Part shown: positions 1 to 9,770 of the stretch, one piece after another
How positions within the stretch are numbered: the stretch's first letter is position 1
How the letters are laid out: each line of letters begins with the position of its first letter
Origin: Chionoecetes opilio
Taxonomy: Eukaryota; Arthropoda; Malacostraca; Decapoda; Majidae
Assembly (NCBI GenBank): GCA_016584305.1
Contig: JACEEZ010001691.1
Location: forward strand, 1-64,000
DNA: 64,000 nucleotides
Reading direction: 5' to 3'
The notes under the pieces: generated by a model
Told to the model about the DNA's origin: nothing
The model's input: only the letters and a program-made list of their open reading frames with translations
Database searches by the model: none
Made by a program: the position numbers and the translations under genes

Positions 1-535
1 CCAAACCCTACCCAACAAACCTCCAAAACTACCACAAACCACCGAAAACTACACAAAACCTCCAAAACTACTACAAACCTCCAAAAACTACCACAAACCT
101 CCAAACTATACAAACCTCCAAAACTACTTTAACCCAAAAACTACTACAAACCACCAAAAACTACTACAAACCTCCAAAAAACTACTACAAACCTCCAAAA
201 ACTACCAAAACCTCCAAAAACTACCACAAACCTCCAAAAAATACCACAAACCCCCAAAAACTGCTACAAACCTCCAAAAAATACCACAAACCACCAAAAA
301 CTACTACAAACCTCCAAAAACTACTACAACACCAAAAACTACTACAAACCTCCAAAAACTACTACAAACCTCCAAAAACTACTACAAACCTCCCAAAAAC
401 GCTAACAAACCTCCAAAACTATAAAACCTCCGAAACTACTACAAACCTCCATAAAACTACCACAAACCTCCAAAAACTACCACAAACTTCCAAAAACTAC
501 CACAAACCTCCAAAAACTACTACAAACCTAACCTA
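1..535. repeat. 20-bp minisatellite array
   Basis: Degenerate tandem copies of a unit close to ACAAACCTCCAAAAACTACT fill this stretch. Single-base length changes are common. No coding signal is visible. The array starts before the window, so its true length is unknown. Confidence 0.9.
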
Positions 536-540
536 ACCTT

Positions 541-705
541 GTGGGTGGTTTGTGGTAGTTTTTGGTGATTTGTGATAGTTTTTGGAGGTTTGTGGTAGTT
601 TGCTGAAAGTTATTATGTTTTGCTATTGATTTGCATGCAATGTGAGGGAGTTTCAGTGGTTTGTTGGTGGTTTGCGGTAGTTTGCGGTGGTTTGCGGTGT
701 TTAGT
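541..705. repeat. Inverted block of the same minisatellite
   Basis: The sequence switches to the reverse complement of the preceding array (GTGGTAGTTTTTGGAGGTTT-type units), interrupted at about 605-655 by unrelated bases. The array therefore changes orientation at about 533-541, with a short CCTAACCTT motif at the junction. Confidence 0.8.
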
Positions 706-740
706 CCGACCGGGTGATGAGAATAGATAGGTAATACAAA

Positions 741-1100
741 GGGAAACTCAATATTATAGTGTTTGCAGATGACACTGTACTACTAACAGAGAGTAAAAAA
801 GATTTGCTGAAATTTATGTGAATTCAGTAGTGTTTGTGTGAGAAGGAAACTGAAGGTTCCTGTGGCCGAAAGGGAAGTGATGGTCTTTAAGAAATTAAGG
901 AGTGAAGTTATTGAGTTTGAAGATAAAATTAGCATGACAATTACGACGAAGAAAAAATTTGTTGTTCTGGGCGAAATTGATATTCCAGGTGCTATATTTC
1001 CGTGCTCTCTTCTCGCTGACAACACTACAGAAGACCTGAGGTGATGGCTGATGTGCAGAGGCTTCTAAACCAAGAATACCGTCACAGCAGAGTCTCATTT
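741..1100 (+). pseudogene. Non-LTR retrotransposon reverse transcriptase fragment
   Basis: A short reading frame encodes VFADDTVLL at 759-785, the catalytic FADD box of LINE reverse transcriptases (FADD is at 762-773). A stop follows about 12 codons later. The next RT segment continues in another frame from 838 (RRKLKVPVAEREVMVFKK, the usual region between the catalytic and thumb motifs), so at least one frameshift separates them. Upstream RT motifs are absent, so this is a 5'-truncated, decayed copy. Which LINE clade it belongs to cannot be told from so short a piece. It ends close to the left end of a TIR element at 1116. Confidence 0.75.
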
Positions 1101-1227
1101 ACAGGTAAGCAAGTACACTACCCTCCCGCGTTTCACGCTATGCGAGTTTCGCGATCCTCGAGTTTCGCGCCGAGTCCTAAATTCTTACCATCCCGACTTT
1201 CGCGCGTTATATCCCCGAGTTTCGCTT

Positions 1228-1228
<1 letters not shown>

Positions 1229-1276
<48 letters not shown>

Positions 1277-1692
1277 GTGTGCGTGTGCCTACAGCGCCGT
1301 TTAGGCAGTGACCTCCAGGAGTGGGATGGTAGGCCCTGGAGTTAACTTGAGGGCTGTGATGGTTGGCCCTTTTGGCGCTCGTGGTGGCGCAGACAGAATT
1401 TCTATAGTGACGCCTGTGATTAGAGACTCATGCCGCCCCGTGTCCTCTGATGCACTCGCAATCGAAGGTAGAGTTAATGGGCAGCGTGTGGGTGTTCTTA
1501 GGCCACTCAACAGTGCAGAGAAAGATTTTAAGTGGATTTTACAGCCCTCATCAAGGATCGAACTCGGATCACCGAGAACGCCACTCGGAGACTTCTTCTT
1601 CTTGTGACCCTTTCTGCTTAGTATCTCTTTGTAGGTCGTCTATATATCTTGACGCTAACCACTCTGCTACCGCCTCCCATAAGAGACGTACG
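1229..1692 (-). mobile_element. tRNA-derived SINE
   Basis: On the minus strand the element starts with a tRNA-like head: A-box TGGTTAGCGTC in a GGGAGGCGGTAGCAGAGTGG context near 1660-1680, and B-box GAGTTCGATCC near 1557-1570. It then runs through the body and ends in a long A tail (the T-run 1229-1274). About 60 bp of unrelated sequence separates the two boxes in this copy. It lies inside the TIR element 1116-2563. Confidence 0.85.
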
Positions 1693-2148
1693 GGACACGT
1701 CTTCCTTCCTTCCTGCTTAGTATAGTATTATAATAGGCTTAGTATAGCTTGTAATTTTGCTTAGTTTTTTTTCCATTTGTTTGTGTTTTTTCTCTACAGG
1801 AGCAGCCGGTGTTCACATAAGATAGGTAACACCTCGAATAAGCAGCACCTTACTAACACCCCCGCCGTTCCTTACTATTTACCACAAAATACTCCTTTAT
1901 AAGTGATTAACCATGACGGGTGTGGTACTGTGGTTTCTGGAGGTACTGGAGGAGACAGGAGAGAAGAGAGGAAGGCATTGTGACAGTGTTATTGCCGTAT
2001 AACACTGTCACACAACCATCAGCTGACAAGATATGTGTCAGGCTCACTCACTCAGACCAAAACAGCATCCGCTGGGTGACTCCCAACTCAAGCTCAATCT
2101 CAAGGTCCTCTCCTCCTTCCTCTTCTCTACGTAGTGTTGGGGGAAGCC
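1693..2148. other. Unassigned sequence inside the TIR element
   Basis: AT-rich, no convincing exon and no clear repeat relative elsewhere in the window. Confidence 0.5.
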
Positions 2149-2226
2149 ACCACCCCGGGAAGCGGGTCACAAACCCTAGGCTAACACCCAGACCCATTCA
2201 CTGCTGGGTGGACAGGGGCTTGGGGC
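2149..2226 (-). repeat. Fragment of a dispersed repeat
   Basis: The segment with CCCATTCACTGCTGGGTGG matches, inverted, the sequence at 57921-58018. It therefore belongs to an interspersed family present at least twice here. Confidence 0.65.
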
Positions 2227-2285
2227 ATTTTCAGGATATTTTTTGGGGGAAAAAGTGAGTCTTATAAGCTGTAAAATACGGTAGG

Positions 2286-2453
2286 TACACAGCCCTCAAG
2301 TTAACCTCCAGGGCCTACCATCCCACCCCTGGAGGTCACTGCCTAACGGCGCTGTAGCAGGCACAACACACACACACAACACCACACACACACACACACA
2401 CACCACACAACACACACGCACGACACCAAAAAAAAAAAAAAAAAAAAAAAAAA
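2286..2453 (+). mobile_element. 3' part of the tRNA-derived SINE
   Basis: Matches the tail half of the SINE at 56849-57185 (ACAGCCCTCAAGTTAACC through CCTGGAGGTCACTGCC), then a CA-rich stretch and an A-run at 2427-2453. The tRNA-like head is missing. Confidence 0.8.
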
Positions 2454-2573
2454 ATGGACTAAATAAGCATTTTTACAGGGTTTATAATACCCGAGTTTCG
2501 CGATCCGGGAGTTTCGCGCTATGCCTCCAGAAGAAAGCAAGCGCGAAACTCGGAAGGGTAGTGTATAGCGTGT

Positions 2574-2901
2574 GTAGGCAGTGGTGACCCAGGGGCGGGA
2601 TGGCAGGCTCTGGAGGTTCACTTGAGGGCTGTGGTGATGGTTGGCCCTCGCCCGTGGTGGCGCAGGCAGGATTCTTATAGTGACGCCTGTGATTAGAGGC
2701 TCATGCCGCCCCCCTGTGTCCTCCCAGGCACTCGCAATCGAAGGTAGAGCTGATGGGCTAGAGTTGATAGAGATGGTGAACATGTGGGTGTTCCTAGGCC
2801 ACTCGACGGTGCAGAAAGGTTTTGGGTTTCTTTGGGGATCGAACTCGGGTCACCGAGAACGCCAGTCGGAGACACTAACCACTCCGCTACCGCCTCCCCT
2901 A
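2574..2901 (-). mobile_element. tRNA-derived SINE, nearly complete head
   Basis: Minus-strand head GGGGAGGCGGTAGCGGAGTGG at 2880-2900, A-box TGGTTAGTGTC and B-box GAGTTCGATCCCC at about 2836-2850. The body runs down to 2574 without an A tail. It abuts the right end of the TIR element ending at 2563. Confidence 0.85.
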
Positions 2902-2914
2902 ATGATGCCTATGT

Positions 2915-3060
2915 TTACTTGATAATAGGGTTAACTATGACAAAATACAACTGAAATTTAGAAGAAGCGTAGTATTCCCTTCTCCTGGCATCAAATATCA
3001 GTCAGTAAGCAGCAAGGGGGCAGCATTTTTCACCTCGTTAAAAAACTCCACAGTATAGCA
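2915..3060. repeat. Interspersed repeat, copy 1 of 3
   Basis: The block around CTTCTCCTGGCATCAAATAT and AGCAAGGGGGCAG recurs at 8043-8205 and in part at 44230-44300. No coding content is recognised. Confidence 0.75.
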
Positions 3061-3450
3061 TAGCACGGAACATTATTATCTGTACTCGTTAAAATGCTTA
3101 TTTATTCTGGCATGCGTGGCACGTAAGGGTGCGAAGAGGAACGAAGTACTTATGTTCAGATTTGATGGTGAGAAGAAATGCCCAAGGCTGAAGAGGGTGG
3201 TAATTATGGCTCCGGGCAAGACAGACCACAGTGAGGGAATGCAAGAACTAGAAGACCCTTTTTGACATAATATACTTAATAGGAATGGTGTGGCCACAAT
3301 CTCTCTGCATTGATCCAGCGGGTCATTAAAAATTGTGGCGCTACAGTGGCAAGCTGAGTATTGAATGGTAGGAACACACAGCAAAATGAATCAGTTTTCT
3401 TTTAGTTCTTTGCTCGTTAGAACAAACTGATGATAACTGGTGTACATTTT
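3061..3450. other. Unassigned sequence
   Basis: Single-copy-looking sequence without a gene or repeat that I can support. Confidence 0.4.
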
Positions 3451-3454
3451 TCCC

Positions 3455-3961
<507 letters not shown>

Positions 3962-4065
3962 CCATCTTTCTTCATTCTTCCTAACACTCCCTCACTCCTT
4001 CCTCTGTCCCACACTCTCTCGCGCTCTCTCTCTCTCTCACCATCACTCCTTCACCGCCTCCGTCA

Positions 4066-4247
4066 GCAATACTGGGGCAGCGTCAACAGGGAGGCACCGG
4101 CTAGGGTAGCAGCGCAGCGCGAGACACTAGCGCCACGGAGGGTAGAGATCTCACGTATCGCCAAGCGGGTCTCAGAGCTCCAACCACGCCTACATAGCAA
4201 GAGACTCCCTAACCAACAGCTGGCCTCGCAGATCACCGCCGCTACTC
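4066..4247 (+). other. Possible exon of an unrecognised gene
   Basis: A pyrimidine-rich tract ending in CTCCGTCAG precedes an open stretch of about 60 codons (QYWGSVNREAP through NQQLASQITAATQ), which ends at CAG followed by GTAATAG, a possible donor. The peptide is compositionally ordinary and unlike the surrounding simple repeats. I do not recognise a domain. It could be a host exon, part of a mobile element or a chance frame; splice signals alone are weak evidence. Confidence 0.25.
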
Positions 4248-4377
4248 AGGTAATAGTAATAGTAATAGTAGTAGTAATAGTCAATGTATTGCCATGGTTA
4301 CATCTATAAACTGTATAGAAGACATATTTAATATATACTATGTCTATTAATGGCATGGTCTGTCGAGCCAATTGTGT

Positions 4378-5017
4378 GTGTGTGGGAGTGTGGGGGGGAT
4401 TGTATGGTGTGTGGGAGTATGGGGGGGATTGTGGGTGTGGTGGGAGTATGGGGGGATTGTATGGGTGTGTGGGAGTATGGGGGGGATTGTATGGGTGTGT
4501 GGGAGTATGGGGGGGATTGTATGGGTATGGGGGGATTGTATGGGTGTGTGGGAGTATGGGGGGGATTGTATGGGTGTGTGGGAGTATGGGGGGGATTGTA
4601 TGGGTATGGGGGGGATTGTATGGGTGTGTGGGAGTATGGGGGGGATTGTATGGGTGTGTGGGAGTATGGGGGGATTGTATGGGTGTGTGGGAGTATGGGG
4701 GGGATTGTGGGTGTGTGGGAGTATGGGGGGGATTGTATGGGTGTGTGGGAGTGTGGGGGGGATTGTGGGTGTGTGGGAGTATGGGGGGGATTGTGGTGTG
4801 TGGGAGTATGGGGGGGATTGTGTGGGAGTGTGGGGGGGATTGTGGGTGTGTGGGAGTATGGGGGGGATTGTGGGTGTGTGGGAGTATGGGGGGGGGTTGT
4901 GTGGGAGTATGGGGGGGGGGTTGTGGGTGTGGATGTGTGTATGGGTGGGTGTGTGTGGGGGGATTGTGGGTGTGGGGTGTGTGTCTGTGGGCGGGGGTGA
5001 GGGTGTGTGTGTGTGGG
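4378..5017 (+). repeat. G-rich minisatellite of about 30 bp
   Basis: Units of the type GGGAGTATGGGGGGGATTGT plus ATGGGTGTGT are repeated about 20 times with small length variants. Each unit carries several G-runs separated by 5 bp or less on the plus strand. All open frames here are by-products of the repeat. Confidence 0.95.
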
Positions 5018-5235
5018 GTAGCTATAGGGGCCATGAGAATCCGGTGGCCTCCCAGGTGCCCCCCACTGCCCATGGCCGCCGTATATTCTGTATAATGGTC
5101 TAATACCCACCACTGATCTGATCTTACAATATGCCCTTATAGCCACCCTTCTAGGGGGCATCAGGGTGGCCCCGCTTGCCTAGTGCCCTCCCAGGTGCCC
5201 CCCTATTGATAGATCCAGCCACGCCACTGCTAACA
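5018..5235. mobile_element. Possible DNA transposon remnant
   Basis: The segment ends AGCCACGCCACTG, whose reverse complement CAGTGGCGTGGCT resembles CAAGTGGCGTAGCTACGGG at 6019. Both stretches share CCATGGC and CTCCCAGGTGCCCC-type text. They may be two ends or two copies of one hAT-like family, but no full element can be delimited. Confidence 0.35.
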
Positions 5236-5728
5236 AAGCAATCCAGTCCTTTAACAACCCACACACTAGTTAGCATAAAAAAAAAGATGCTGATAACGAG
5301 TTCAAACCACTAACGAACCCTATCAATATAAGCTTTAAAAATACTGTTAACTATACCACCATTATTACTAACTCACATTAACTAACAATGAAGACTTAGG
5401 TAAGGTTGCAGGTCAAGAATTATGGGTCAAAGGTCAACAGGTCAGGGCGTGGGAAGGAAATAAGGGAAAGGTTTAGTGTTTCGAAGCAGTGTTGAACAGA
5501 GTTGAGCTGTTTATGTATTCGGGGACGAGCGGTAGTCGAGGGCGCGCCAGCCATCAGGCAGGGTGTGTGTGCAGGGCAGCTGGGAGGAGGAAGGACGTGT
5601 GTGTGCAGGGCAGCTGGGAGGAGGAAGAGGATGATTGTTGGGCAAACAACACTTTATCTTGTTGTTTTTCTTCATATTTCTGCAGCGAAAGGGAGGGAGT
5701 GGAAGAGAGAGTGAGAGGAATGAGTGGG
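5236..5728. other. Unassigned sequence
   Basis: Contains a short tandem duplication (GTGTGTGCAGGGCAGCTGGG, at about 5561-5620). Nothing else is supported. Confidence 0.4.
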
Positions 5729-5892
5729 CAGTGGCGGGTCTAGGGCCATGGCCACCCCTGAAATATCATTGGCCACTCCAGATCTGAGTCAAAGGTGTAA
5801 TGAAAATTAAAACCATTTTTTTTATCGCTATGCCATTAACATCACACTAAATCTGTGGCCACTTCAGTCACCCTGTCCTGGCGGCGCCGCTG
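5729..5892. mobile_element. hAT-like MITE
   Basis: Ends CAGTGGCGGGTCTAGG (left) and CCTGGCGGCGCCGCTG (right) are imperfect inverted repeats. They are flanked by near-identical 8-bp direct repeats TGAGTGGG (5721-5728) and TGGGTGGG (5893-5900). Length of 164 bp, CAG start and 8-bp duplication fit a non-autonomous hAT element. Confidence 0.6.
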
Positions 5893-6018
5893 TGGGTGGG
5901 GGAGGGAGGGAGGGAGAGCTGACGTGTGATTAAGGTTGTTTACAAGGTTTAGTCCTCCCTGCAAAGTAATGGCTGTTGCCTCGTTATCTTTCTACCTTAT
6001 ATAACGTCAAATCGGCTA

Positions 6019-6250
6019 TAGCAAGTGGCGTAGCTACGGGGGGGGGGGGAGCACATACCCCCATGGAATAGAATCCGGAGCCCCCCACGTATCCCCCCCA
6101 CCCCACACTGGCCATGGCTGCCGTAATCTGCTTGGACCTGTGACTGCCGCTATGCCCCAATACCCTTCTGTGTGGCATCAGAATGCCCCTCAGCTTGGCT
6201 TGCCAGTGCCCTCCCCTACACAGGCCAGGTGCCCCCCCCCCCCCCCCCCC
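6019..6250. mobile_element. Possible DNA transposon remnant with C-run
   Basis: Starts CAAGTGGCGTAGCTACGGG, resembling hAT-type ends, and ends in a run of about 19 C at 6231-6250. No partner end is identified. Confidence 0.3.
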
Positions 6251-6365
6251 CACTTAACAACCACTTTCCTCCCTTGCGCCCATACTGACACACGATTATT
6301 GGATGCATTGATAACATTTCAGGGTCTATCTTACACTGCCTTGCTACGGGATTCTTTCTTCTACT

Positions 6366-6992
6366 CTCAACACCACATTGCCTTATCTACACCACACTGC
6401 CTTATCTACACCACATTGCCTTATCTACACCACACTGCCTTATCTACACCACATTGCCTTATCTACACCACACTGCCTTATCTACACCACATTGCCTTAT
6501 CTACACCACACTGCCTTATCTACACCACATTGCCTTATCTACACCACACTGCCTTATCTACACCACATTGCCTTATCTACACCACACTGCCTTATCTACA
6601 CCACATTGCCTTATCTACACCACACTGCCTTATCTACACCACATTGCCTTATCTACACCACATTGCCTTATCTACACCACACTGCCTTATCTACACCACA
6701 TTGCCTTATCTACACCACACTGCCTTATCTACACCACATTGCCTTATCTACACCACACTGCCTTATCTACACCACACTGCCTTATCTACACCACACTGCC
6801 TTATCTACACCACACTGCCTTATCTACACCACATTGCCTTATCTACACCACACTGCCTTATCTACACCACACTGCCTTATCTACACCACACTGCCTTATC
6901 TACACCACATTGCCTTATCTACACCACACTGCCTTATCTACACCACATTGCCTTATCTGCACCACATTGCCTTATCTACACCACATTGCCTA
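6366..6992 (+). repeat. 19-bp minisatellite with dimeric order
   Basis: About 33 copies of GCCTTATCTACACCACAYT. Units ending ACT and ATT alternate over much of the array, giving a 38-bp higher-order repeat that breaks near 6660 and 6770. Because 19 is not a multiple of 3 and the unit has no stop, all three plus frames stay open. Confidence 0.97.
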
Positions 6993-7189
6993 AGCTACTC
7001 TCTCTTCCTTCCTTCTCCTGGCCAGCCATACAATCACGATTATTGGATACAGTGATAACATTTTCAGGGTATCCTACTCCTTATAGTTCTGATGTGAGGC
7101 AGTAAGTACATAGGATCACTGATCAGGGTATCTTACTCTTCCTTATAGTAGTTCTGATCTCAGGTACATAGGACTTTTTTGTCAAGAAG

Positions 7190-7604
7190 GCTTGGTGTTT
7201 GTGTTGCCAGATTCTGAGGGTGTGTTAGGCTTGGTGTTTGTGTTGCCAGATTCTGAGGGTGTGTTAGGCTTGGTGTTTGTGTTGCCAGATTCTGAGGGTG
7301 TGTTAGGCTTGTTGTTTGTGTTGCCAGATTCTGAGGGTGTGTTAGGCTTGGTGTTTTGTGTTGCCAGATTCTGAGGGTGTGTTAGGCTTGTTGTTTGTGT
7401 TGCCAGATTCTGAGGGTGTGTTAGGCTTGTTGTTTGTGTTGCCAGATTCTGAGGGTGTGTTAGGCTTGGTGTTTGTGTTGCCAGATTCTGAGGGTGTGTT
7501 AGGCTTGGTGTTTGTGTTGCCAGATTCTGAGGGTGTGTTAGGCTTGTTGTTTGTGTTGCCAGATTCTGAGGGTGTGTTAGGCTTGTTGTTTGTGTTGCCA
7601 GATT
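7190..7604 (+). repeat. 39-bp minisatellite
   Basis: About 10.5 copies of a 39-bp unit containing GTGTTGCCAGATTCTGAGGG, with a G/T variant in GGCTTGGTG versus GGCTTGTTG. A one-base insertion at about 7354 shifts the frame of the implied 13-residue repeat, so it is not a constrained coding sequence. Confidence 0.95.
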
Positions 7605-8042
7605 CTTTTTTCTTACTCTTTCTTATATTTCTGATCTGAAGTACAAATGATAATTACAAGACATGGATACATTTCTCAGGGTATTTTATGCTTCCTTATA
7701 TTGCAGATGAAAGATTACAGGTTCAAAAGATAATAAAAGACATTGATTAATTTATCTGAGTCTTATCTAACTGTCCAACACTATCTTATAATGCAGATCT
7801 GAGGTTCAAAAGATGATACAAGAACTTATTGCCTTATCAAATGGCTTTCCTTATCATGGCTTTCAAAAGATGATACAAGAAGCCAAGGAGAGAGTTCCAA
7901 TTCATCAGAGGGGGAAGTTCACCTTAAAAACTTCTGTGGGCTGCAATCCATTCTAAAGGTATTAATATTATGGGCACATTCCCAATCTAGTCTTGTATTT
8001 AACGAGGCGAAAATTCCATTCTATCTTAAGGTCTCGTGCTTA
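7605..8042. other. Unassigned sequence
   Basis: AT-rich; two short stretches around TTCAAAAGATGATACAAGAA are repeated (about 7806-7830 and 7862-7885). No gene is supported. Confidence 0.4.
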
Positions 8043-8205
8043 AATGATGCCTGGGGTTTGCCTGATACTAGGGTTAACTATGATAAAATATAACTGTAAT
8101 TAAGAAGAAGTGTAGTATTCCCTTCTCCTGGCATCAAATATCAGTCTGTAAGCAGCAAGGGGGCAGGATTTTTCACCTCGTTAAGAAAAACAGAGTATAG
8201 TTGTC
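8043..8205. repeat. Interspersed repeat, copy 2 of 3
   Basis: Closely matches 2915-3060 (CTTCTCCTGGCATCAAATAT block) and, in part, 44230-44300. Confidence 0.75.
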
Positions 8206-8248
8206 ATGTACACAGCTACCCACGCTACAGTCACAACCATTGGCTTAA

Positions 8249-8452
8249 CCCCTTGAGACCCAGAACACAATTTCTATTGTAATTTTGCAACCATTAGACA
8301 ATTTAATGACTATAAGCAATATTTTATAGAATATGACCTGTTTAGTATCCTTGTCCACTAATTAATTTGGTATATTCAGTTACTTTTCGTAATTTTATGG
8401 CTAACAACATACATTTTTTTTATAGCCAAGGAAAGATCTGGACGTGAAGGGG
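8249..8452 (+). mobile_element. TTAA-type (piggyBac-like) MITE
   Basis: TTAA at 8245-8248 precedes CCCCTTGAGACCCAGAAC. The right end is the inverted counterpart AGATCTGGACGTGAAGGGG, followed by CTAA where TTAA is expected. Related copies: 13305-13523 (-), 47704-47911, and the split copies 20734-23616 and 32178-32276. Short length, TTAA target and CCC start suggest a piggyBac-type non-autonomous element; no transposase is encoded. Confidence 0.7.
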
Positions 8453-8523
8453 CTAAGTGACCTTCTGTTAATAGCTGAAACATGTAGGTCATCAGTGCAG
8501 TGTATTGCGTACGTGTGTAAATA

Positions 8524-8988
8524 CAGGTTGAAGTTCCCAAACTCGGCAACCTCGGGACCAGCGCCGAGCCGAGTAATGGAATTTTCCGACTTTTAGAACG
8601 TAGATATATTAAGGGGAAAAAAAGCAATTTTCTCAGAAATAGTTAACACATTGTTCTTCCTTTTCTTTTCACTTGCACCAGTAGGTGTTCCTGGACGTTT
8701 GGGAGCCATAATACCAATAACAGACCTGTAGAAGTACACAAAATAACAGTGTACACAACTCTTAGTCACAACACCACTGAACAATAACAACAAACAAATC
8801 GGCGGGAGAAACCAAGCGGCCTAGTGTGGTGGCACCCAGCGGCCTAGTGTGGTGGCACCCAGCGGCCGACCCGGCAACTACGCGCCGGGTTTTTGGGTGT
8901 TTCTGCCGGGTTTTGGAAAATCCGGAACCCTAGCCGAGTTTTGGGTGTTGCCGAGGCTTGGGATGCCGAGTTTGGGAACTTCAACCTG
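8524..8988 (-). mobile_element. Pogo/Tigger-like non-autonomous element, family I copy 1
   Basis: TIRs begin CAGGTTGAAGTTCCCAAACT and mirror at the right end, flanked by TA. On the minus strand it keeps an N-terminal transposase fragment MAPKRPGTPTG...LTISEKIAF (about 8710-8600), which resembles the CENP-B/Tigger helix-turn-helix start. The rest of the transposase is deleted. Two tandem copies of a 23-bp unit (GCGGCCTAGTGTGGTGGCAC) lie near 8815-8865. Other copies: 39748-40210, 44424-45031, 58958-59419. Confidence 0.85.
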
Positions 8989-9480
8989 TATACATAATAG
9001 GGATAAGGGTAGTGTGTTGTGTTAGCTTGTCACCTGGCTTCTAAGAACTCACCCTTGCTACAGATACAGACAGTCACAGAGCATGTTGTCCTCTCTTCAC
9101 TAGACAGTTGCTACACTGTTTTTAAGTATTGTTGTGAGGGATAAGAGTGATAGTCAAGTAGACACCACACTGAAGGACTAAGAGAGAAGGAAGTCTTGAT
9201 GAGGCAGGGGCAAACCGAAATATTGTCATTGTGTGAATGGCTTACACTTAGGAATGCAGAGTACTTAGGTGCACCAATTTGTATACAATTTTTAAATAAA
9301 TGTAAATTCTGGTTCTAGGATTTCAAAGAATGACATATTAGCTTTAAGATATATTGCTGTCTGACTCCTTCTGATTTTCTACATTTGCACACTCCATCTA
9401 TTTTTTGACCTACTGGGTATATATAATCTTGATTCCACTCTCGGATCTACTCTCACTCCTTGCTGATCTTATTGACTGAC
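8989..9480. other. Unassigned sequence
   Basis: No coding or repeat signal that I can support between the pogo-like element and the SINE. Confidence 0.4.
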
Positions 9481-9494
9481 TATAAGCAAGGTAA

Positions 9495-9770
9495 AGAGGG
9501 GGGGCAATACGCTAAGCTACGCGTGGCCTGGGTGCTCATCTCTGTGGCATTAGCCCCTTTGAGCCTGTGGTAGTATGGTCCCTGGGACACAGGGCTAGTG
9601 TGACATTCGGGTTACCACAGATACCTTCCCCGGGTACCCATTTATCAACCCCGAAAGGGGGGGAAGAACAGTTGGAAGGGGTTCTGCCCCAAAGATTGCC
9701 CTGGTCCGGATTGGAACCCGGCCCGCAGATTTGTAGCCCGGCAACGCCAGCCACTACCCCACGGAGGCAG
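9495..9770 (-). mobile_element. tRNA-derived SINE, second family
   Basis: On the minus strand the head reads GTGGGGTAGTGGCTGGCG (A-box region) at about 9735-9765 and GGGCCGGGTTCCAATCCGG (B-box) at about 9705-9725. The body continues down to about 9495. Its head runs directly into the 41-bp array that follows, whose unit is the same head sequence. Confidence 0.7.

Larger units (their letters stand above)
1116..2563. mobile_element. Pogo/Tigger-like TIR element, family with CACTACCC ends
   Basis: The left end CACTACCCTCCCGCGTTTC at 1116 matches the reverse complement of the right end, where GCGCGAAACTCGGAAGGG leads into TAGTG ending at 2563. Both ends are flanked by TA (1114-1115 and 2564-2565), the expected pogo/Tc1-mariner target duplication. 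Several internal GAGTTTCGCG motifs repeat the terminal sequence. No transposase is recognisable; the interior is largely occupied by SINE sequence. Classification rests on TA flanks and resemblance to the other pogo-like ends in this window. Confidence 0.65.

Noticed and set aside
4246..5161. Proline/histidine-rich and glycine-rich frames on both strands
   Set aside because: Translation of the G-rich minisatellite.
6140..7105. Long open frame over the 19-bp array
   Set aside because: The unit length is not a multiple of three and contains no stop in any plus frame, so all three frames are open; there is no gene-like flank.
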